This document shows, piece after piece, positions 1-4,481 of a stretch of DNA of 5,947 nt. The first letter of the stretch is position 1. The number at the start of each line of letters is the position of its first letter. Source of the stretch: Darwinimomas sp963643215 (GTDB lineage: Bacteria > Bacillota > Clostridia > Lachnospirales > Lachnospiraceae); contig CAVIJY010000075.1 of assembly GCA_963643215.1 (NCBI GenBank), forward strand, positions 1 to 5,947. The letters run 5' to 3'. A program made the position numbers and the translations under genes. The notes under the pieces were generated by a model. The model ran no database searches and was not told the DNA's origin. It worked only from the letters and a program-made list of their open reading frames with translations.

Positions 1-460
1 TGCCCTCGCTCTCCACCTTCACGGGGCGGACATTCGCATACAGATCAAGCTCTCTTCTCAGCGTGACATTGGCGCTTTCAAGGCTGCCTCCCTTGGGCGT
101 CTCTGTGGGACCCTTCAGCAGTACGTCGCAGGACTTGATATCTGCCATGACATCATCCGGAACCGATTTCCCGCTTTCTCTCCTGTTCTCTATGGTCAGG
201 CCGCTTATGGGCTTGAACTCTACTCTTCCCGAGGCTATCTCATCCTTCAGGAGAGCGTCAAGCACCTTCCTTGCCTGCCGCACGATCAGCGGTCCGATTC
301 CGTCTCCTTCGATAAGGCCTACCACTATCCGATCCTTCGTCGAATAATCAACTGCCGGTGCGCTTTTTTCCATAGCAAGTGCCCGCTCTGCCTGCTTCGT
401 CAGGAGCTCCCTGTAATGCTCAACTGCTGCGTCTATAGCGCCAAGTTCTGCTGCCGTCAT
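1..460 (-). CDS. icd: Isocitrate dehydrogenase (isocitrate/isopropylmalate dehydrogenase family), N-terminal part, cut by window edge
   Basis: Reading leftward from ATG at 460, 153 codons are open with no stop before the window edge, so the C-terminal part (including the catalytic Asp residues) is not visible. The protein begins with a roughly 35-residue helical extension, then a Rossmann-like start with IEGDGIGP (50-57), LKGPTETP (115-122) and a substrate-binding stretch with S129, N131, R135 and R145. That S-x-N-x3-R-x9-R spacing equals Ser113/Asn115/Arg119/Arg129 of E. coli isocitrate dehydrogenase. The Ser is a mark of isocitrate rather than isopropylmalate specificity in this family. The enzyme would oxidatively decarboxylate isocitrate to 2-oxoglutarate in the cytoplasm; NAD or NADP preference cannot be judged here. 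The upstream neighbour is Re-citrate synthase, the same pathway. ATG 460 is preferred because the long N-terminal extension is familiar in clostridial homologues. GAAAGG (472-477) lies 11 bases upstream. ATG at codon 30 is an alternative. Homoisocitrate or isopropylmalate dehydrogenase is less likely. Confidence 0.85.
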   Translation of the reverse strand, partial: MTAAELGAIDAAVEHYRELLTKQAERALAMEKSAPAVDYSTKDRIVVGLIEGDGIGPLIVRQARKVLDALLKDEIASGRVEFKPISGLTIENRRESGKSVPDDVMADIKSCDVLLKGPTETPKGGSLESANVTLRRELDLYANVRPVKVESEG

Positions 461-509
461 CTTTCGGTCTGCCTTTCTTCGTATAGGCTCCCCTCTTTGG
501 GTGCAACTA

Positions 510-539
510 CGATTATAGTCACAATCTTTGTCTTGTCAA
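510..539 (-). promoter_or_regulatory. Consensus sigma-A promoter of the isocitrate dehydrogenase gene
   Basis: On the minus strand TTGACA (539-534) is followed after 16 bases by TATAAT (517-512), both perfect consensus hexamers. Transcription would start near 505, giving a leader of about 45 bases. The leader carries a strong purine block GAGGGGAG (495-488) that is 27 bases from the ATG, too far for an ordinary ribosome binding site; GAAAGG (477-472) is nearer. The promoter lies in the 105-base gap after the citrate synthase stop, so the dehydrogenase can be transcribed on its own. No clear terminator is seen between the two genes, so readthrough from the citrate synthase is also possible. 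The spacer holds ACAA-N8-TTGT, also present in the promoter at 1982-2011. Confidence 0.85.
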
Positions 540-565
540 GCCGTAAGCTTTTATGTGTTGATGTG

Positions 566-1942
566 TCAAACCCGGCTCAAGGCTCCGCCCGAGAGCTCCT
601 CTATCTTCTTTTCAAGCTCGGCGGTGGATATGTTCGTCTGTCTTCCGGCGCAGTACTGTCCGTCCACCCATTCCTTGAGCTGCTCCACAAGCCTGTCATG
701 CTTGCTTACCTGCATGGATGGCCCGAGGTCGTAATTGACGTTGATCCAGTATGCTATTCCGGCCAGACCGGAGCTTTGTCCTATCATCACCAGCGGCTTT
801 CTTGACAGCAGCTTTCCTGTGTTGAAGATATTGTATATCTCCTGATCCTTGAGCATTCCGTCGGCATGTATTCCCGCTCTGGTGACATTAAAATCCCGCC
901 CGACAAACGGCGTCATATGCGGAATCCTGTATCCTATTTCATGCTTGTAATAATCAGCTATCTCCGTGATGACCGTCGGATCCATTCCGTCAAATGTTCC
1001 CCTGAGCGAGGCATATTCAAAAACCATCGCCTCAAGCGGGATATTGCCGGTTCGCTCGCCTATCCCCAGGAGCGAGCAGTTGACCGCGGACGCGCCGTAC
1101 AGCCAAGCCGTGGACGCATTGGCTACTGATTTATAAAAATCATTGTGTCCGTGCCATTCCAGGCATTCACTTGATACATCAGAGTAATGCTGCAGCCCGT
1201 ATATGATGCCCGCCACGCTTCGCGGAAGCGCCGCCTCAGTGAACGGAACTCCGTACCCCATGGTGTCGCAGGCTCTGATCTTGACCGGTATCCCGGCCTC
1301 CTTCGATCTGTCCATCAGCGCATTGACAAAGGGAACCACAAATCCGTAGAAGTCCGCTCTCGTCACATCCTCAAGATGGCATCTCGGGATCACTCCCTGC
1401 TCAAAGGCCATGTCGACCGTCTCCAGATACTGCTTCATGACCTGTGAGCGCGTCATCCCCAGCTTCTTGAAGATATGATAGTCCGAGCACGATGTCAGTA
1501 TGCCGGTTTCCCTGATTCCTGTATCCTTGACCAGCTTGAAATCGTTCTTGCTGGCCCTGATCCATGTTGTTATCTGCGGAAATTCAAGTCCTGTATCCAT
1601 GCATCTGGCTATCGCCTCTCTGTCCTTCTCACTGTAGACGAAAAATTCGGTCTGCCTGATGATTCCGTTGGGCCCTCCAAGTCTGGATAGGAGTCTGTAG
1701 ATATCAACGATCTGATCTGCAGTATACGGCTCGATGGATTGCTGGCCGTCGCGAAATGTGGTATCCGTGATCCATATCCTCTCCGGCATGCCCATCGGTA
1801 CTCTGCGGTGGTTGAATACGACTCTCGGTACGCTGTCGTAGTCAAAGATATCTCTGTACAGATTCGGTTCCTCTACATCCTGCAGTGAATACTTGAACGA
1901 TTTATATTCCAGCAGATTCGTCTTGTCAGACAGCTCCAGCAT
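566..1942 (-). CDS. Re-citrate synthase (EC 2.3.3.3), DRE-TIM metallolyase family
   Basis: A 458-residue protein, close to the roughly 450 residues of the characterised Clostridium kluyveri enzyme. It condenses acetyl-CoA and oxaloacetate to citrate with Re-face stereochemistry, and is related to isopropylmalate and homocitrate synthases rather than to the usual Si-citrate synthase. Visible motifs are the HMGL-type signature DTTFRDGQQ (60-68, with the DRE-TIM arginine R64 and metal ligand D65), the metal-binding WHGHND (263-268), GIGERTGN (293-300) and GIHADGM (357-363). The N-terminal segment of about 50 residues ending in VPRVVFNHRRVPMGMP is typical of the Re-citrate synthase subgroup. ATG 1942 is preceded by GGGGAGG (1957-1951) at 8 bases, which fixes the start. 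The next gene downstream is isocitrate dehydrogenase, supporting a role in making 2-oxoglutarate for glutamate. Automatic annotation often calls this family isopropylmalate, homocitrate or citramalate synthase. Subgroup assignment is from recalled similarity, so it is likely but not proven. Confidence 0.87.
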   Translation of the reverse strand: MLELSDKTNLLEYKSFKYSLQDVEEPNLYRDIFDYDSVPRVVFNHRRVPMGMPERIWITDTTFRDGQQSIEPYTADQIVDIYRLLSRLGGPNGIIRQTEFFVYSEKDREAIARCMDTGLEFPQITTWIRASKNDFKLVKDTGIRETGILTSCSDYHIFKKLGMTRSQVMKQYLETVDMAFEQGVIPRCHLEDVTRADFYGFVVPFVNALMDRSKEAGIPVKIRACDTMGYGVPFTEAALPRSVAGIIYGLQHYSDVSSECLEWHGHNDFYKSVANASTAWLYGASAVNCSLLGIGERTGNIPLEAMVFEYASLRGTFDGMDPTVITEIADYYKHEIGYRIPHMTPFVGRDFNVTRAGIHADGMLKDQEIYNIFNTGKLLSRKPLVMIGQSSGLAGIAYWINVNYDLGPSMQVSKHDRLVEQLKEWVDGQYCAGRQTNISTAELEKKIEELSGGALSRV

Positions 1943-1981
1943 AGCCTGTTCCTCCCCGTTGAGTCGTGATATATGTGAGTC

Positions 1982-2011
1982 CGATTATATACACAATATT
2001 TATTTTGTCAA
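1982..2011 (-). promoter_or_regulatory. Consensus sigma-A promoter of the Re-citrate synthase gene
   Basis: On the minus strand TTGACA (2011-2006) and TATAAT (1989-1984) are separated by 16 bases. Transcription would start near 1977, leaving a short leader of about 34 bases that contains the ribosome binding site at 1957-1951. The spacer includes ACAA-N8-TTGT, a partial dyad that could be an operator. The whole 30-base block matches the isocitrate dehydrogenase promoter (510-539) at 25 positions. Confidence 0.87.
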
Positions 2012-2062
2012 TACCACAAGTTTTTTATTTATAAGAACCCTATTTACAAGAATCATCAACAG

Positions 2063-2102
2063 ACCGCAAAGCAGCTGCAGAAAGCATGCTTTGCGGTTTT
2101 TT
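2063..2102 (+). terminator. Terminator-like hairpin on the plus strand, without an obvious parent gene
   Basis: ACCGCAAAGCA (2063-2073) pairs perfectly over 11 bases with TGCTTTGCGGT (2087-2097), with a 13-base loop. A run of six T (2097-2102) follows on the plus strand. On the minus strand the stem is followed by CTGTTGATG, so it would not work as an intrinsic terminator in that direction. Both neighbouring genes are on the minus strand. It may end a short plus-strand RNA or antisense transcript, or block antisense transcription into the ACT and paaK genes. A weak plus-strand promoter-like pair (TTGTCA 2005-2010 and TTTATA 2028-2033, 17-base spacing) lies just upstream and overlaps the citrate synthase promoter. 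Confidence 0.7.
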
Positions 2103-2195
2103 GCAGTCGGGCATTTGCATTCCGCTTCGATCGGTGCCGAACAGGCACGCTTTATGGCATCTCCGTATGCGGGGGCTTCGGCGCACTGCATGCGC
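2103..2195. other. Gene-free spacer
   Basis: Together with its flanking signals this belongs to the 329-base gap between the citrate synthase and ACT genes. I see no gene here. The only structure is a small hairpin, GTGCC (2134-2138) with GGCAC (2144-2148) and a 5-base loop. A minus-strand reading frame crosses it but has no ribosome binding site and starts within the T-tract side of a terminator. Confidence 0.5.
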
Positions 2196-2234
2196 AAAAA
2201 AAGACGCCGCCCGCATTCTTAGGCCGCGTCTTTT
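2196..2234 (-). terminator. Rho-independent terminator of the paaK-ACT operon
   Basis: Reading the minus strand, AAAAGACGC (2234-2226) pairs with GCGTCTTTT (2207-2199). After one G-G mismatch the stem continues with GCC/GGC. The right arm runs into a tract of seven T (2202-2196). It lies 37 bases past the stop codon of the ACT gene and is well placed to end the operon. The A-rich left arm gives a shorter T run (2231-2234) on the plus strand, so weak two-way action is possible. Confidence 0.88.
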
Positions 2235-2250
2235 CGCGCTTTCTTAACCA

Positions 2251-2268
2251 GTTTTATAAGTTTTATAA
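2251..2268. repeat. Tandem duplicate of a 9-base AT-rich unit
   Basis: GTTTTATAA occurs twice back to back (2251-2259 and 2260-2268), between the ACT stop codon and its terminator. Two copies only, so it may be chance or slippage; no function is suggested by its place. Confidence 0.6.
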
Positions 2269-2271
2269 AGC

Positions 2272-2694
2272 CTACAGATCTGCCTTTGTCAGCAGCTTTA
2301 CATCATGCTCCTTCAGTATGGCCTCGGCTCTGTCATTGTCACTGACCCGCATGATCACGAATGCATTGTTTTCGTCACGGTTCGTCGCGGCATATACATA
2401 CTCGATATTGATGCCGCCCTCCGACAGCTCCTCCACAATCTCAGACATGCCTCCTGGCACATCCGGCACGGCGAAGGCAAGCACCTCTCTGGCACTTACC
2501 GTAAGTCCCCGCTCCTTGAGCGTCAGAAACGCCCGGTCAGGGTCATCGCACAGCACTCTGAGTATGCCGTAGTTTTTTGTATCTGCAAGGCTTATCGCCC
2601 TCATGTCTATGTGCGCATCGGCCATGGCCCTCGTGACATCCGCGAGGCCACCTATTCTGTTCTCAACATATACGGATAACTGCTTTACAGCCAT
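2272..2694 (-). CDS. Two-ACT-domain protein, probable amino-acid-sensing partner of the aryl-CoA ligase
   Basis: A 140-residue cytoplasmic protein made of two ACT domains in tandem: about residues 3-67 (KQLSVYVENRIGGLADV, with the Gly-containing turn before the first helix) and about 71-138 (VLAFAVPDVPGGMSEIV, same turn at PGG). It has no catalytic domain, so it is a free-standing ligand-binding protein. ACT domains bind amino acids or similar small molecules at domain interfaces. ATG 2694 follows AAGGAGG (2706-2700) by 5 bases. It lies 28 bases downstream of the paaK-like gene, on the same strand and ahead of a shared terminator, so the two are an operon. Free-standing tandem ACT proteins beside PaaK-type ligases are common in anaerobes, often near indolepyruvate oxidoreductase genes, which suggests sensing of an aromatic amino acid or its acid. 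That ligand is inference. Domain call is firm; role is not. Confidence 0.88.
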   Translation of the reverse strand: MAVKQLSVYVENRIGGLADVTRAMADAHIDMRAISLADTKNYGILRVLCDDPDRAFLTLKERGLTVSAREVLAFAVPDVPGGMSEIVEELSEGGINIEYVYAATNRDENNAFVIMRVSDNDRAEAILKEHDVKLLTKADL

Positions 2695-2722
2695 AGCTTC
2701 CTCCTTTTCACTTATGCTTTGC

Positions 2723-4027
2723 TTATACGAGCTTTCGCCTGTCGATGACGCGTACCGCCTTGCCCTCGCTCCTTGCTATAGTCTGCGGTGCCTGCAGGTG
2801 CACCCTCGGCTGGATGCCCGTCATGTTCTTTATGGCATTTTGAAGCTTCTTTTCCTTCTCGTCCACATTCTTTACAGCATCATCAAATTCATCTGACAGA
2901 AACTCCACATATACGTCAAAAGTATCCGTTGTTCCGACTCTGTCGACAACGATCAGATAGTTCACGGAGTATCCCTCGTTGATCAGCACAGCCTCTATCT
3001 GTGACGGGAATACATTGACTCCCTTGATGATCATCATATCATCGCTTCGGCCCATGGGCTTTGCCATCTTGATAAATGTGCGCCCGCAGCTGCATTTCTT
3101 CCTGCTGAGAACACAGATATCTCTCGTTCTGTAGCGAATCATGGGAAATGCTTCCTTATCAAGGCTTGTAAATACCAGCTCTCCCTTGGTGCCCTCCGGA
3201 AGAACCTCTCCCGTCTGCGGATTGATGATCTCCGCAATGAAATGGTCCTCATTGATATGCATACCGGACTGCTCTTCACACTCAAAAGCTACTCCGGGTC
3301 CTGAAAGCTCTGTCAGGCCGTATATGTCATATGCCTTGATTCCGAGCATATTCTCGATGCTTCTGCGCATCTCCTGCGTCCACGGCTCTGCCCCGAATAT
3401 GCCTGCCTTGAGCGGGATCTGATCCGGCTTGTAGCCCTTTGCGGCAAGCGTCTCTCCTATATACGCGGCATATGACGGTGTGCAGCAAAGCATCGTCGCT
3501 CCCATGTCCATGATAAACTGCATCTGCCGGTCTGTATTGCCGGAGCTCATGGGCAATGTCATGGAGCCGACCTTGTGAGAGCCTCCGTCCAGTCCCAGCC
3601 CTCCGGTGAAAAGCCCGTAGCCGTAGCTCACCTGCACCACATCGTCCTGTGTCCCTCCTGCTGCAACTATGGCTCTGGCGCAGCAGTCATACCAGAGGTC
3701 TATATCATGCTGCGTATAAAAGGCTACAACCCTCTTTCCGGTGGTTCCCGAGGTGGAATGTATCCTCACCACATCCTTTCGCGGAACACCCATGAATCCG
3801 TAGGGATATGCATCCCTGAGATCGCTTTTCGAGATAAACGGGAGCTTGTGCAGATCCTCTATGCCGTGTATGTCCTCAGGCTTCACACCCTGCTTGTCCA
3901 TCAGCGCTCTGTAGTACTCCACATTATCATATGCATGTCTTACCTGTCTTACAAGCTTTTCCGATTGCAGTGCTTTCAGCTTGCTCACGGGCATAGTTTC
4001 TATCTCTTTCTGGTAGTAATTCGACAT
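2723..4027 (-). CDS. paaK: Phenylacetate-CoA ligase family enzyme (PaaK-like aryl-CoA ligase)
   Basis: A 434-residue member of the ANL adenylate-forming family, normal for PaaK. It would activate phenylacetate or a similar arylacetate with ATP to the acyl-adenylate and then form the CoA thioester in the cytoplasm. Visible motifs are the ATP-binding loop STSGTTGKRV (91-100), FGAEPW (211-216), YGLTELSGPGV (236-246), RYRTRDI (298-304) and the hinge and C-terminal domain start GRSDDMMIIKGVNVFP (326-341). EGKAVRV near the end supplies K423 as the likely catalytic lysine. A CSCG cluster (312-315) sits where PaaK proteins usually have a Cys-x-Cys-Gly turn. ATG 4027 is chosen for its ribosome binding site AGGGAG (4040-4035) at 7 bases and its fit to family length. 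A TTG at 4060 would add 11 residues and is less likely. The gene leads an operon with the ACT protein. In anaerobes such ligases are linked to aryl pyruvate oxidation; the true substrate could be indoleacetate or another aryl acid. Confidence 0.92.
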   Translation of the reverse strand: MSNYYQKEIETMPVSKLKALQSEKLVRQVRHAYDNVEYYRALMDKQGVKPEDIHGIEDLHKLPFISKSDLRDAYPYGFMGVPRKDVVRIHSTSGTTGKRVVAFYTQHDIDLWYDCCARAIVAAGGTQDDVVQVSYGYGLFTGGLGLDGGSHKVGSMTLPMSSGNTDRQMQFIMDMGATMLCCTPSYAAYIGETLAAKGYKPDQIPLKAGIFGAEPWTQEMRRSIENMLGIKAYDIYGLTELSGPGVAFECEEQSGMHINEDHFIAEIINPQTGEVLPEGTKGELVFTSLDKEAFPMIRYRTRDICVLSRKKCSCGRTFIKMAKPMGRSDDMMIIKGVNVFPSQIEAVLINEGYSVNYLIVVDRVGTTDTFDVYVEFLSDEFDDAVKNVDEKEKKLQNAIKNMTGIQPRVHLQAPQTIARSEGKAVRVIDRRKLV

Positions 4028-4085
4028 CTTCCGACTCCCTGTCTTTGGGTATTTTGCCAATCCGTTTCCCGAGGCTCTGTACCCG

Positions 4086-4114
4086 TTGTATTTTCAGTCC
4101 TGTTTTGGTATAGT
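4086..4114 (+). promoter_or_regulatory. Probable promoter of the ACT-UPF0210 operon
   Basis: TTGTAT (4086-4091) and TATAGT (4109-4114) are spaced by 17 bases, and TG two bases before the -10 makes it an extended -10 element. Transcription would start near 4121, giving a leader of about 83 bases. The -35 is weak, which the extended -10 could offset. Confidence 0.55.
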
Positions 4115-4136
4115 ATCACAAAATTATTTCCTTCAA
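4107..4136 (-). promoter_or_regulatory. Possible promoter of the paaK-ACT operon
   Basis: On the minus strand TTGAAG (4136-4131) and TATACC (4112-4107) are 18 bases apart. Both hexamers are imperfect. The -10 overlaps the -10 of the plus-strand promoter, so the two operons may compete for RNA polymerase. This is a weak call made because the region must hold a leftward promoter. Confidence 0.35.
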
Positions 4137-4158
4137 AAGGTGCAAAACGCATAAAATG

Positions 4159-4173
4159 TGGAAAAGTGTTCCA
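4159..4173. promoter_or_regulatory. Inverted repeat in the divergent promoter region, possible operator
   Basis: TGGAA (4159-4163) and TTCCA (4169-4173) form a perfect dyad with a 5-base centre. It lies downstream of the proposed plus-strand start and upstream of the proposed minus-strand -35, so a bound protein could affect both operons. It could instead fold in the leader RNA; an alternative pairing, GTGTT (4166-4170) with AACAC (4184-4188), would exclude it and ends just before the ribosome binding site at 4191-4197. Short arms mean chance is possible. Confidence 0.35.
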
Positions 4174-4203
4174 TAAATCGAAAAACACCGAAAGGAGTCC
4201 TGT

Positions 4204-4476
4204 ATGGATAATATCATCATCACTGTGGTCGGAAAGGATCGGGTCGGAATCATCGCCCGTGTCTGTACATATCTTTCCGAATCCGGTATCAATATTCTGG
4301 ATATCTCCCAGACTATTGTCAGCGGTTATTTCAACATGATAGTGATCGCGGATATGACGGCCTGCGGCAAGACATTTGAGGTTGTCTCGGATGAGCTCGG
4401 CGCTATAGGCAAAGAGATGGGCATGGTGATCAATTCTCAGCGTGAAGGCATCTTCACTGCTATGCATAGGATCTGA
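4204..4476 (+). CDS. Single-ACT-domain protein (UPF0237 family)
   Basis: A 90-residue protein that is essentially one ACT domain: strand NIIITVVGKDRVGIIARV (3-20) with the ligand-side turn GKDRVG, a helix with LSESGINI, then DISQTIVSGYFNMIVIADM (33-51) and a second helix and strand. This matches the UPF0237 family of small free-standing ACT proteins related to the N-terminal part of glycine cleavage regulator GcvR. No enzyme domain is attached, so it is presumably a small-molecule sensor or a partner of the next gene product. ATG 4204 follows AAAGGAG (4191-4197) by 6 bases. The stop codon is 5 bases before the start of the UPF0210 gene, and the two are adjacent in many Firmicutes and some archaea, which points to a shared but unknown role. 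The ligand is unknown. It is not a duplicate of the two-domain ACT protein at 2272-2694, which is a different type. Confidence 0.9.
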   Translation: MDNIIITVVGKDRVGIIARVCTYLSESGINILDISQTIVSGYFNMIVIADMTACGKTFEVVSDELGAIGKEMGMVINSQREGIFTAMHRI

Positions 4477-4481
4477 GGCTT

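Noticed and set aside
416..805. Plus-strand 129-codon frame opposite the 3' end of the citrate synthase gene
   Set aside because: Antisense to a complete recognised gene and its downstream promoter, with no ribosome binding site or domain.
566..1942. 2-isopropylmalate or homocitrate synthase as the product
   Set aside because: The catalytic motifs are shared, but the N-terminal segment, length and neighbouring isocitrate dehydrogenase fit Re-citrate synthase better; the alternative is not fully excluded.
2000..2197. Minus-strand 65-codon reading frame between the ACT and citrate synthase genes
   Set aside because: It starts with TTG beside the T-tract of the operon terminator, has no ribosome binding site, runs through the plus-strand hairpin and citrate synthase -35 region, and has no recognisable protein features.
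1943..2271. Riboswitch, T-box or tRNA in the long intergenic stretch
   Set aside because: Predicted leader of the citrate synthase is only about 34 bases, and the hairpins present are explained as terminators; no T-box motif or cloverleaf was found by eye.
2723..4060. Longer paaK form starting at TTG 4060
   Set aside because: The 11 extra residues are not family-like, and ATG 4027 has a well-spaced AGGGAG site and gives the usual length.
3575..4339. Plus-strand 254-codon frame antisense to paaK and overlapping the ACT gene
   Set aside because: It lies opposite a well-supported enzyme gene, crosses the divergent promoter region, and its translation shows no domain; it is a by-product of codon use in paaK.
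4000..4467. Minus-strand 155-codon frame opposite the small ACT gene
   Set aside because: It covers the divergent promoters and the antisense of a well-supported ACT protein; it shows no family features.
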